From the NCBI GenBank assembly GCA_009746045.1, contig RPFO01000165.1, forward strand, positions 3,302,641 to 3,366,640: DNA of 64,000 nt. Reading direction: 5' to 3'. The position numbers and the translations under genes were made by a program. The notes under the pieces are model-generated. The model did not search any database. It was not told where the DNA came from and saw only the letters and a list, made by a program, of their open reading frames with translations. Positions within the stretch are counted from its first letter, which is position 1, and each line of letters starts with the position of its first letter. Positions 51,787-62,613 of the stretch are shown here, in pieces. This DNA is from Mesostigma viride. Taxonomy: Eukaryota > Streptophyta > Mesostigmatophyceae > Mesostigmatales > Mesostigmataceae.

Positions 51787-52120
51787 TGCTGAGCTTCGCT
51801 CATTTTATATATGACGCGTGGACGGGCTCAAAGGGGACCGACCTGCCGTAGGTAGCGTAAGACTAGCGCTTGTCACGAGGGTACTGCACCGGGCGGCCCT
51901 TTTTGTGCCTAGGCTGAGTGTGGTTCCGGAGTGCAGGCCTAGGTAGCTTCTAACGTACGTCACTAGACCTTGTTACCTGCGCCAGCCGCCAGGCGTGGCG
52001 CAACTGTGATTGGCAGTCAGTACACCTTGTACCTGCGCCAGCCGGCAGGCCTGCGTGGCGCAATGTGAATGATAGTCAGTACTTAGAGTGGTGTAGGGGA
52101 CGTAGGGAGGCCTCTTTTCA
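51787..52120. repeat. LTR-like 334-bp repeat, left copy
   Basis: It starts TGCTGAGCTTCGC, ends CCTCTTTTCA (TG...CA) and is repeated at 56076-56409 in the same orientation. It contains paired CCTGCGCCAGCCG..GGC blocks. No TSD flanks the outer ends (TAAAT versus GCTCC), so the pair may be an old or rearranged LTR element. Confidence 0.6.
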
Positions 52121-52902
52121 GCTTCGCAACTTGATCCCAGCATTTGCTGGCAAGGTCGGCTGGCCGCTATGGCGGCTGCGCTGAATGTAAGACGATGCTA
52201 TCGGCCTCTCCGGGCGTGGAGAGGCCTGGAATAAAGGTCTTTATGTTCGCCACCCACCGTTACAGGCCACGGTAATGGTTGTTGGGTGGGGGCTCTACGT
52301 TTTGAGTAAAATGGTGTGATTTCCGGCGCTGGGCCCACTGACGATTCCCCTCTACCCCTGGGTGCGGCAAGCGGCTTCCTGACACTGGGGAAGCTGCGAT
52401 TTTAGTCGGACAACGTCAGGGAAGGAGCCATACAGGCCAGGGCCAGCGGCTACGGTGGAAAGAATCACAGGTGGAGGCGAATCTGCCTTAAACGTGGAGA
52501 TGGCTAGCGCGGGGTGCCAGGGTAGCCCATAACTGCCAGGAGCCTGCCAGCGGACCCGATCTTTCGGCCTGTGGCGAGACGGGAGTTTCGAGGAGGATGC
52601 GGGGCTGGAGCGAATCTTGGTGGGAGGAGCGCGCTCTTCATCATTGCCCAGTTTTTCAGCAAAGAATGTTCGCCTGGCGGGGCTGAAATTCTTGCTGTTT
52701 TATCGCCTTGTTTTTATCCTGTATGATGCATTATAGGAAAAGCGATAAAGAGTTCGGTTCAGCCAGGGGGGCATATCTATGCCATAAAAAATTTCCTACA
52801 ACAACACAAGCCCTGGTCAGGGCCTTGGCTAAGCAGTTTCCAAGCCAAGGCCTTGGTAGGGTAGAGGGCCTATCGCCACAAAGGTTTCAATGCCGGGAAA
52901 TC
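52121..52902. other. Structured non-coding interior next to the left LTR-like repeat
   Basis: There is no gag or pol. Strong stems are present: GGCCTCTCC...GGAGAGGCC (about 52202-52225) and CCACCCA/TGGGTGG enclosing GTTAC/GTAAT (about 52251-52290), an arrangement like a leader or packaging hairpin. TSD AAATC (52898-52902) marks the next insertion. Confidence 0.45.
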
Positions 52903-53518
52903 TGTCAGGAATATGCCCCAATATGCCTGACAAGTCTAGCACTTACTAATCTAGATAAAGTTCGGGTAGTCCGTAGTTAAGTCAGAACAACCTACAACGC
53001 CAGTATGACTGCGTAGAGCTCATGTTTGGCTACAACTTTGCCACTAGAATCACCTTGATCTGAGCTCTAGGTAGAAAGTTATGAGTCTTTTCATATATAT
53101 GTGCCTGGTCACTATACGGCACTGTAGTACAATCCATGTCGTGTCATGTGGCGCATGGCCCATATAGGACAGGCGCCAATAATTCAATTCGTGGTACCTG
53201 GACCGTCAGCTAGGCGTACCTAATTCTGTCTGCCATGGTACAACCATGATTTGCCAGCAGGCAGCATCTAGCACTGGTTAAGTGTTGCCTAGCTGTCATG
53301 TTAAGTTAATTATGTTGTGGTCCTGCCGACCAGCCATATAGGTGGTGGCTGGGCTACACGCCAGATCATCTTTTCTGACCACCACTATTCTAGAAAATGG
53401 CACCTTTCAGCCATGGTGGTTGACAAAATATTTCCATCATGACAAAGTCGTAAATGAGGTCATCATTATTAATGTAATACCAACAACCTCCCATGGTCAC
53501 AGCATGACATTTTTGACA
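52903..53518 (+). repeat. LTR (left) of non-autonomous element copy 2
   Basis: 616 bp, TGTCAGG...TTTTTGACA; partner at 55002-55618. Confidence 0.9.
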
Positions 53519-55001
53519 TGGCATCGGAATGAGGGGGGTTGTGATCTTTCCAAATCGGGCAAATTTTTGCCTGGGCAGCATTTCGGCAAGAACTTTCGGA
53601 ATTCTAATCCGTTGGTGCCACTCAACATGTCCACGGAATCAGCATCAAATTGCGCATCTATTGAACCAAGTCCGGCGTCATTCCGTGGAGTATTGCGTCG
53701 GCTACGAATTTTCTTGCGGCAGGCCCTGTTTGCTCCGAATTTCGACCTTAAACGACCTCTTGCATGAGCTTCACTAAACATTCAGATTTCTACATTGTCG
53801 GCACTTGGGCGCAGCGGTTCACGCTTTATTTTATTACCCTGGGTGACTACCGGTTGCCAGCCGTGACCAGCCTTGCAAAGCCCAAGACCCCTTTGTTCTT
53901 CTGAGAATACAACGAGCTTGATGGCGCCTATATAAAGCGACCACAAATGTTTTAAACGGTGGGCCACCTTCCAGGCGACATGGGGTTTCTTTTTCCTAGT
54001 TCCAGCCAAGCATTATTCAGATTTTTTGCCAGTCGCCATGGTTTGGAAGCACCATCGTACATGAGCAGCTATGCACGGACCACTACAACGGCATCAACTA
54101 CAATGCTCCATCCCACGTCGGTGCGGGGAAATCTTGCAGCATCCACCTGGTTCTCCTCTCGCACCCTTGGCTTTTCTTCAATGGGAAACAGCTCGTTTAA
54201 ATGCCGCTCGCCAGCCGCAGCAGCCGTCATTAGTTAAGTGGCCAGTGACAGCCAACTGCCGCACGCAGCCGTAGTGCAGTACCCAGCACGCGCCATACAG
54301 CATGATAGGATATAGTAGCAGCAGTCAGCCACACACCACAGCCTGACTCGCTTGTGGTAGTTGTTGCAACCAGCTGCAGATACCTACCAGCACCCCATCA
54401 GCATGGCAGCACACAGTCGCAGCAGCCAGCAACACACAGCAGCCTGATCAGCTCTTAGTAGTAGTTGCAGCCAGCTGCACGTACCTGCCAGCCAAATCGC
54501 CACTTCAGACCAGCATCAATGCCACCAGCCAGCAGTACGCAGCCGTCTAGTCAGCGGTTAGTAGTCACTGCAGCTAGGTGCCTGTAGCTGCTCACACCCA
54601 CTGCGGTCGTCGCCAGCTCCTGATAAATGATTCCAGAGCGACTCCTGCCATTACCAGCTTTTACGTCCACGATTTCTGCTGATTATTACTCCAAGGGGGG
54701 CACCCTTCCAGGGGCATCTACACACGGGGCCGAGCTGGATCCAGTCCTTGTTTTTTTTTCCCAGTATTTCTACGTGACCTGGGGCACCCTGTTCTTCACC
54801 TGGCGCACTCCCAGGGCCACTTGGGGGCCATGTGACCCTTAGCTCCAACTGCTACTCTTGCCTATTTCTCCTTTCAGCATGACCGGGTTAGCCGTGTAAG
54901 GGGGGGAGAGCTTGGGTTTCTTTATACCCGACTACCCTCACTATCCATGTGTTACTTGCCAGGGGGGGTGAGCTTGTATACGGCATTTGGTGCAAGGGGC
55001 A

Positions 55002-55618
55002 TGTCAGGAATATGCCCCAATATGCCTGACAAGTCTAGCACTTACTAATCTAGATAAAGTTCGGGTAGTCCGTAGTTAAGTCAGAACAACCTACAACGCC
55101 AGTATGACTGCGTAGAGCTCATGTTTGGCTACAACTTTGCCACTAGAATCACCTTGATCTGAGCTCTAGGTAGAAAGTTATGAGTCTTTTCATATATATG
55201 TGCCTGGTCACTATACGGCACTGTAGTACAATCCATGTCGTGTCATGTGGCGCATGGCCCATATAGGACAGGCGCCAATAATTCAATTCGTGGTACCTGG
55301 ACCGTCAGCTAGGCGTACCTAATTCTGTCTGCCATGGTACAACCATGATTTGCCAGCAGGCAGCATCTAGCACTGGTTAAGTGTTGCCTAGCTGTCATGT
55401 TAAGTTAATTATGTTGTGGTCCTGCCGACCAGCCATATAGGTGGTGGCTGGGCTACACGCCAGATCATCTTTTCTGACCACCACTATTCTAGAAAATGGC
55501 ACCTTTCAGCCATGGTGGTTGACAAAGATATTTCCATCATGACAAAGTCGTAAATGAGGTCATCATTATTAATGTAATACCAACAACCTCCCATGGTCAC
55601 AGCATGACATTTTTGACA
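55002..55618 (+). repeat. LTR (right) of non-autonomous element copy 2
   Basis: 617 bp. It has one extra G (GACAAAGATAT) relative to the left copy; followed by TSD AAATC. Confidence 0.9.
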
Positions 55619-55885
55619 AAATCCCAGCCTCGGGGGTGGGGCTGGTGATGGGTCCTGGGCTTGTGAGAGACGGTCCGGGGGCGTAAGGCCTAATGAGCAG
55701 CCGCTGGAAACCGCCCCCCTAACGGGGGGAACGACATGGGTGCCGCCCTGCGTCCGCCGGGAAACCGTAGCGGCCACACGGGGGCGGCAGTACAGCCGTG
55801 GCAGCGTGCAGGAGGGGGGCCATGGGCGGAAAGAAAATCGGCACCAAGGTTGGCGACAGCCTTGGTGGCCAGGAAGGAGGTGTGG
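55619..55885. other. GC-rich interior segment between copy 2 and repeat R
   Basis: Non-coding and G-rich on the plus strand, probably the downstream half of the element flanked by the 334-bp repeats. No feature assigned. Confidence 0.4.
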
Positions 55886-56073
55886 GGGCAACACCTTGTG
55901 TTCGAGTATGCTGGGCCCCCAGCATGGTGCTACAATAACCAACTTGATAATGATGTGCACTGAGTTTGAAGGTGTGGTATAGGCTGTCCGTATAAAGCCT
56001 AGCACACAAAAATGTAAAATAAATGTTTCTCTTGGTGGGAAGGAACTCCAATGGACCAAAAACAAGAAATGTA
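55886..56073. repeat. Repeat R, copy 1
   Basis: About 187 bp, GGCAACACCTTGTG...ACAAGAAATGTA, repeated at 56441-56628. It contains GGGCCCCCAGC and AAAATAAATG (polyadenylation-like). The two copies flank the right 334-bp LTR-like repeat. Confidence 0.75.
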
Positions 56074-56075
56074 TT

Positions 56076-56409
56076 TGCTGAGCTTCGCTCATTTTATATA
56101 TGACGCGTGGACGGGCTCAAAGGGGACCGACCTGCCGTAGGTAGCGTAAGACTAGCACTTGTCACGAGGGTACTGCACCGGCCGGCCCTTTTTGTGCCTA
56201 GGCTGAATGTGGTTCCGGAGTGCAGGCCTAGGTAGCTTCTAACGTACGTCACTAGACCTTGTTACCTGCGCCAGCCGCTAGGCGTGGCGCAACTGTGATT
56301 GGCAGTCAGTACACCTTGTACCTGCGCCAGCCGGCAGGCCTGCGTGGCGCAATGTGAATGATAGTCAGTACTTAGAGTGGTGTAGGGGACGTAGGGAGGC
56401 CTCTTTTCA
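56076..56409. repeat. LTR-like 334-bp repeat, right copy
   Basis: Partner of 51787-52120 with scattered substitutions (for example GGGCGGCC versus GGCCGGCC). It is followed by a CCCACCCACCCACCCA run. Confidence 0.6.
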
Positions 56410-56440
56410 GCTCCCACCCACCCACCCACGCTGCTAAGAG

Positions 56441-56628
56441 GGGCAACACCTTGTGTTCGAGTATGCTGGGCCCCCAGCATGGTGCTACAATAACCAACTT
56501 GATAATGATGTGCACTGAGTTTGAAGGTGTGGTATAGGCTGTCCGTATAAAGCCTAGCACACAAAAATGTAAAATAAATGTTTCTCTTGGTGGGAAGGAA
56601 CTCCAATGGACCAAAAACAAGAAATGTA
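56441..56628. repeat. Repeat R, copy 2
   Basis: Nearly identical to 55886-56073; after ATGTA the flanks diverge. Confidence 0.75.
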
Positions 56629-56928
56629 TGTGTGTTTTTATTTGTTGCATGGCTAACCACACAATTGCCACATGTAGTTAGAGTGTAACGAAGAGTATTT
56701 CGAAATTGTATAGTGAATGATATAGCAATCGTTCAGGCGTGCATAATTGCAGTTAGGAATTGTGAGTGTTTTTCGATTTGCAAAATTGAGTTTTTTTTAA
56801 TACTGACATAGCATAAGTGAAAACCAAATAGGTGTAGAGAGATATGCATTGTAGTTTGTCATAGCGTGGGAAGCTTATCTTGCAATTGTTGCTTTGTGTT
56901 TCAATGGAAATTCAGATGGACCCAAATG
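56629..56928. other. AT-rich non-coding segment
   Basis: No coding frame or repeat seen. Confidence 0.4.
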
Positions 56929-57365
56929 TAACGTGCCAAACCCATCGGCCAGGCACGTTGGGAAAGATCGTTTCTATCTACGGGACTATCGTCCCGGTTT
57001 GTTGCCTGCCTGAGTAGGAAGGGGGATCACTATTCTATGGGGTACTTGCTGTCATCACAGCGTAGGCCCAGAGGCATTATATTAATTACCTTCTTGTATT
57101 CTTGCAATTGCAGTTGTACAAGGTTGTGTGTCGAACACGATTGTATTAAAAGGAATAGATTCGTAGCTCAGATTACAGTAACTGAGGTGGGTGAGTCGGC
57201 GGATTGGAGGACGACTGTCTTGTCCATCGTCCTCGCACACCTTTATGCCAAGCAGTGCCACTAGGTCGGCACTGCTGTTCCAACCCGTGTGGCCCAGAAC
57301 ATTCCATGCGAATATTCCACGCTTAATTTCCGTCACTGTAGTGGGCCGAATTACGGGTCGAACAT
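56929..57365. repeat. Repeat Q, copy 2
   Basis: Matches 48386-48822. Here it is followed directly by repeat P in inverted orientation (57366-57452), unlike copy 1. Confidence 0.75.
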
Positions 57366-57452
57366 AGGGCTGATCGACCTCTAACCATGTCCGTGGTAAC
57401 CATCGTTACGTTATATGCCATCGGACACACATCCATCGATATATATTTTAAA
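57366..57452. repeat. Repeat P, inverted copy
   Basis: Reverse complement of 48238-48325 (GGGCTGATCGACC...CATCCATCGATATATA). It ends at the TA run into which the LINE-B fragments inserted; the other half of the site (ATATATCCCAA) resumes at about 60827. Confidence 0.75.
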
Positions 57453-58126
57453 AATATAATTACTTACAGCAGAGTGAAATCACTCAAACCAAAGCAAACG
57501 CCCAGCTATAAACCTATATACAGAGCCATTGTATTACAAACCCATAGATGCCCCTTTCTCAGGGCTATGTGTTACATATGCTCCCAACGGAGCTATGATT
57601 TTAATTAATTAATTAATTAATACAGAGCCATGTCAAAGCTCTATACTACGATAAGACCAATGGAAACGCCTAACGGGAGGAACCTAATAGCCCTGCTGCA
57701 CCGCAAAATCAGCCCGCGTACGGCGGAGCATGATGTCAGCCATGGCCCGAGTCAGCGCCACCGACAAGCGCTGACGCCAATATGACGTCCAGGTCCGCGC
57801 CGACCATGGGGCCCGCTGGCCCTCCAGGTCCAGCCGGTCCTCCCGGAGCCGGCAACACTCCTTGAAGAAGGCGGAGGTCAGGGGCCCCATGGCCCCAAAC
57901 TCCTCCAGGACAAAGGGCACCACACGATGGTGCCCGACGTCGCCGTAGGCCAGGAGCTTGGCCCGCTCCGCCCGGTCCGCCGTGTATATAACCTGCCGTA
58001 CGTGCACGTGTCATGAGGGAGGCCCCAGCCACGTGGCTAAGAGCCAAGGGCCGCGCCACCGAAACGTCAATAAGCAGATGCCGGCCACCCCCCTCAAAGT
58101 CCAGCACCACGATGTCAGGCCGGTGG
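57453..58126 (-). mobile_element. LINE-B fragment 1 (3' end, 5'-truncated)
   Basis: In element sense it begins at CACCGGCCTGAC in the endonuclease domain and ends in the family 3' tail. Relative to 44580-45133 it has two small insertions (TATA and a 15-base ACGTGCACGTGTCAT near 57985-58012) that break the frame, and an 82-bp retroposon at 57539-57620. The remaining coding part is the C-terminus (VVPFVLEEFGAMGPL, ILRRTRADFAV...). Confidence 0.85.
57539..57620 (+). mobile_element. 82-bp retroposon with (TTAA)n tail
   Basis: Direct repeat ATACAGAGCCA (57528-57538 and 57620-57630) flanks a short insert ending TTTTAATTAATTAATTAATT. The tail resembles that of the 332-bp insert at 29610-29941, which suggests the same mobilising LINE machinery. 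No tRNA-like boxes were recognised. Confidence 0.65.
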
Positions 58127-58190
58127 TATATATATCCCAAGTAAGTAATTATATTTTTAATATATGTAAGTAATTATATTTTTAATATAT
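58127..58190 (+). repeat. Target duplicate plus two 25-bp LINE-B tail copies
   Basis: TATATATATCCCAA (58127-58140) is a duplicate of the target. GTAAGTAATTATATTTTTAATATAT then appears twice (58141-58165, 58166-58190) and is the plus-oriented 3' terminus of LINE-B without any body. These look like extremely truncated insertions. Confidence 0.7.
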
Positions 58191-58601
58191 ATTAAAAATA
58201 TAATTACTTACAGCAGAGTGAAATCACTCAAACCAAAGCAAACGCCCAGCTATAAACCTATATACAGAGCCATGTCAAAGCTCTATACTACGATAAGACC
58301 AATGGAAACGCCTAACGGGAGGAACCTAATAGCCCTGCTGCACCGCAAAATCAGCCCGCGTACGGCGGAGCATGATGTCCGCCATGGCCCGAGTCAGCGC
58401 CACCGACAAGCGCTGACGCCAATATGACGTCCAGGTCCGCGCCGACCATGGGGCCCGCTGGCCCTCCAGGTCCAGCCGGTCCTCCCGGAGCCGGCAACAC
58501 TCCTTGAAGAAGGCGGAGGTCAGGGGCCCCATGGCCCCAAACTCCTCCAGGACAAAGGGCACCACACGATGGTGCCCGACGTCGCCGTAGGCCAGGAGCT
58601 T
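58191..58601 (-). mobile_element. LINE-B fragment 2 (3' end, 5'-truncated)
   Basis: Inverted copy of the last ~410 bp of LINE-B, truncated in element sense at AAGCTCCTGGCC and bounded on the right by TTAATATATATCCCAAG, another target duplicate. The C-terminal frame is intact to its stop at 58326. Confidence 0.85.
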
Positions 58602-58620
58602 TTAATATATATCCCAAGAG

Positions 58621-60826
58621 GCTCCGTGCCTTTTTCTGCCCGCCCCTCGCAGCGGGTGAGACCTCGGTGGCGGCCCAGCTGGGGGTGACGACTCCAGGCG
58701 GGGCGGATATCCTCATCCATTCGGTGCAGGCCTACCTCGAGGCCCACCCCACCCACGCTGTCGTCAAGGTCGACTGCCACAACGCGTTCAACAGTCTGTC
58801 CCGCGCCAGCATGTTTGCGGCCGTCATGGAGTCCTTCGAGGACTTGTACGCTTGGACAGCCGTGTGCTACGGCCAGCCCGGCCAACTGGTTCACATCATG
58901 GAGGACGGCACTCGCGGCGGCCTGCTGTCGCGGTCGGGCACCCAGCAAGGGGACCCCCTGGGACCCCTGTACTTTGCCGCCCCCCTCCAGGGTTGCCTCC
59001 AAGCGGTCCATGCTGCCCACCCGGCGGTCGCTATGCAGGCCTACTTGGATGATATCTACCTTCTGGGCCCTGTGCCGGACACCACCGCGGCTCTGCTGGC
59101 ACTGCAGACCGCGGTGGCCGACATCAACCTCCAGTTGACCCTGGCCAAGTGCGCGGTGTACTCGCCCCAAGGTGATTGCTCCGGCTTCCCGCCCCAGCTC
59201 TTGGGCCGGGACGAGCGCCTCCATGGGTTGGATGTCCTCGGCGTTCCGGTTGGCGACCCCGCGTTTGTCATCGATGCTCTGCGGGCCGCCCTCGAGGCAC
59301 GCACTGAGGTACTGCCCTTGATTGCGCGCCTTCATGATTCGCAGACCAAGGGTCTGCTTCTGTGGTTTTGCGCTCACCCTCGCGTCGTTCACTGGCTCCG
59401 GGGCGCTCTTCCGGCTCAGGTCCGGCTGGCCGCCGAGGGCCACGACGAACGCATCCAGTCGGCCTTGGCGCAGCTGGTCCCGGGCCCCGACCTCCCGCCA
59501 CATGCTATTCGCATTGCCTCCCTGCCTGCACGGATGGGTGGCTGTGGTCTGACTCGTGCCGCCCGGCTGGCCCCAGCAGCATTTTTGGGCTCCGTCGCTC
59601 AGTCGTGGGCGGAAAGCTGCCGGCTCCTGCCCCTTTTGGCAACGGCAGCGCCTGACCTCCTGGACCCCAGCAGCCCTTTGCCCTTCGTCACCGCCATCCA
59701 GGAGGCCTATGCTGAGATCCAGCAGGCCTGTTCTCCCGTCCGTGCCGCTCAGGCGGTACAGCGCCACCTCCCTCGATCGCGGCACTCCCTCGGTCGCCTC
59801 CGTTCAATCTCCCGCCGCATTCCCTGCTCGCGTCATCGATAAACACCAGAAAACCTACGCGGGTATTCTGCACACGGCTGATTGGATTGCTCTTTTCGCG
59901 GACCTCAACGCCCAGGGACGTGCGTGGCTGTTCTCGCTTTCCTTGCGGAGTGTGGGCTCGGCGTACCTTCGTGCTCTTCCCATGGCCCCCCATTCGCCTT
60001 GGCTCCCAGCCACTACTCGGTGGCGCTCCGGCACCAGCTATTTGCCCCGCAGCCTCTTGTTCCGGCCGGGCGGCCTTGTGGTAGCTGTGGGCAGCCGCTG
60101 GATCCCACGGGGACTCACTACCTTGCCTGCATGGGGGGCCAACAGAATCAGAATTGGTATTTGTATTTGCACACTGTCCTCCTGACGGTGGTGCTCGCCA
60201 TGATTCGGTCGGTTTTCCCCCACGCGAACATCCGGTCCGAGGATGCGGATGGCGCTGCCTTCTATTCCCCCAACCACCGGCCTGACATCGTGGTGCTGGA
60301 CTTTGAGGGGGGTGGCCGGCATCTGCTTATCGACGTTTCGGTGGCGCGGCCCTTGGCTCTTAGCCACGTGGCTGGGGCCTCCCTCACGGCAGGTTACACG
60401 GCGGACCGGGCGGAGCGGGCCAAGCTCCTGGCCTACGGCGACGTCGGGCACCATCGTGTGGTGCCCTTTGTCCTGGAGGAGTTTGGGGCCATGGGGCCCC
60501 TGACCTCCGCCTTCTTCAAGGAGTGTTGCCGGCTCCGGGAGGACCGGCTGGACCTGGAGGGCCAGCGGGCCCCATGGTCGGCGCGGACCTGGACGTCATA
60601 TTGGCGTCAGCGCTTGTCGGTGGCGCTGACTCGGGCCATGGCTGACATCATGCTCCGCCGTACGCGGGCTGATTTTGCGGTGCAGCAGGGCTATTAGGTT
60701 CCTCCCGTTAGGAGTTTCCATTGGTCTTATCGTAGTATAGAGATTTGACATGGCTCTGTATAGAGGTTTATAGCTGGGCGTTTGCTTTGGTTTGAGTGAT
60801 TTCACTCTGCTGTAAGTAATTATATT
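58621..60826 (+). mobile_element. LINE-B fragment 3 (RT to 3' end)
   Basis: 5'-truncated at GCTCCGTGCC in RT (equivalent to 42931) and almost identical to the main copy thereafter. It ends in GTAAGTAATTATATTATT against the right half of the TA target. Confidence 0.88.
58625..60697 (+). pseudogene. LINE-B RT and REL endonuclease, fragment 3
   Basis: The RT core is in one frame (VDCHNAFNSL, GTQQGDPLGP, AYLDDI near 59040, LAKCAVYSPQGD). It retains the G missing from the main copy, so that copy's shift at 43449 is a private change. A 4-base insertion near 59776 and a 1-base loss in a C run near 59989 break and then restore the frame (net +3). The CCHC and endonuclease (NHRPDIVVLD, LLIDVSVARPL) then run to the stop at 60697. 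Confidence 0.85.
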
Positions 60827-60829
60827 ATT

Positions 60830-62600
60830 AATATATATCCCAATGTCACCAGTATTACTCTAGATCTCAACTGTCGGCACCCTCGTATACACAAGCAGAG
60901 GTGTGCCGGAAGGTATGGACTTCAAACCACCTTAGGTATCTATCTCTTTTTGCACGTATCTTTTTATACCATAATTCTTTTGCCAAACTTTCTCGTGCTC
61001 ACTAGGTTCGACCCTAGTCGGCACGCTACACTCCTCCCCCCCCTATCGGGGAAGGGAGCCCACTCCCTTCAAGCCAAGGGTTCAAATAGTTTGGCTCATG
61101 CGCTCATCCAGACCTTAGCCTCGTTGCCTTCTCCCTAGGCTTCCCTTAGTCACGCATCAAGCCGGGTATCCGCTGGAGCCCACCCTATATAGTGATTCGA
61201 GGCGGGCGCGCACGATCGGGGGCACGATCGGACGGCAGGCGCGCACGATCCTAGCCACAGCGATCGGGGGCACGATCCTGGGCACTAACGATCGGAGGGG
61301 GGCCGCGCTCGAATAGGGACTCTCCCCACGGATAGACCTGTCCCGGCAGGATTTGTTTCCTTAGGTCGCCCAAGTGTCCAGCTCTAAGACCTTGGTCCCT
61401 AACTATCTACCGGGCCGAAGAACCCGGGCGGGCGTAAGGCCCTCCTATACTACCGAGGAAGCCCTCGGTCGGGCCTAGAGCCCTAAGATGGAACACAGGG
61501 CTATAGAAGTGTTCATGAGCTGGTCCCGCCACTGAGGCCTTAATAAGCTTCAGCCTATATGATTTCAGGCATCCGCCCTGGGTTACACCAGTTTCATGAA
61601 CAATCCTATACCCGTTCCTTGAGAGCAGCTTATATCCGCTCAACATTCATAGAGGGTGGATCCGGCAAGCCTATAATAGCTGTTGATCGTGCCGGTCCAT
61701 TTGGTGGATTGAAGACATCCATTGTGATGTCAGGCACTTGTGAGGCTGCCAGGTAGTCCTGACCGCTGCTGGGATGTCTGGCCATGCGCCAGACTAGCTT
61801 GATCAGTTACTTGACGTAAATATCGAAATCGTGACGATACGTATCAAAGTTGCTTGGGGTTGTTGTCGTCTGAGTTGTCGACTGAATCAGGAGAAGCCGT
61901 ACGTGAACCGGTGGCTGACAGTGTTGCTAGCGCAGCTCGGTCATATCGGAGAAGAACCGCATGTTGATGGTGCAGTCAGACCGTGCACCGCTGAATTGAT
62001 TACTTGATGTAGCGTCCCGTGTTCAGCGACGGGGAAATCAGCGTTCAGCAACGAAGAGTGCGTGATGGGCGCCACTCAAGCCTGCAAGATTGTGTGCATG
62101 GGTTGGTTGCGCTTGTTGTCGTGCAGAAGCATGGCATACAAACAAAAGTCGGGCTGACTCTCGAGGTGGCAAGAAGCCAGCCCCAAGAGAAAAAGACAAT
62201 AAGACTCCACACATAGAAACCTCTGGAATGATGCCAACTGTTGAGGGCAGCCATCGCTGGCCAGCAGCCGTGCAGGGAAAAGGAAAAGACGACTAATAAG
62301 TACCAGACTGATCTGTCAAGTACTATATTCTGACACTATACTAAATATTCTGAAGGCCCTGCACTTGTTGTCGTTTCATCATAACCTTGTCAGACTCCTC
62401 CCCCCCCTAAATGGATCTGGAGACAGTACTATGATGTCGACAGATTTGTCGCGCCTACGCGACACACTAGGGATGAGTCAATCAGTCAATGCGCTATTAT
62501 CATATAGGCATTAGCAGCAATACCAAAGTTGCGGCAAGCCATTGTGCATGCCACACGAAGGATCCTCGACTTCACGGCCAAACACAACATTGATTGAGCA
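60830..62600. other. Non-coding region
   Basis: Only short frames without codon structure. 61195-61300 is rich in GGCACGATC/CGATCG repeats. ACTAGGTTCGACCCTAGT (about 61001-61018) is a small hairpin. 61020-61070 has a C-rich run and CCCACTCCCTTC. No gene, LTR or tandem array was found. Confidence 0.4.
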
Positions 62601-62613
62601 GAGGCTGCCACTG

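Larger units (their letters stand above)
52903..55618 (+). mobile_element. Non-autonomous LTR element, copy 2
   Basis: LTRs 52903-53518 (616 bp) and 55002-55618 (617 bp); TSD AAATC (52898-52902 and 55619-55623). The interior matches copy 1 with small differences, including 18 extra bases near 54673 and a longer T run near 54751. Both LTRs of this copy share variants (GTGGTACC, GAAAATGG, AATACC) absent from copy 1. No gag or pol. Confidence 0.9.

Noticed and set aside
55886-56628. Repeats R as LTRs of a small TRIM
   Set aside because: R has no TG...CA ends, TSD, primer site or purine tract.
61001-61018. tRNA or SINE B box (GGTTCGACCC)
   Set aside because: It is a small isolated hairpin with no A box, tail or TSD.
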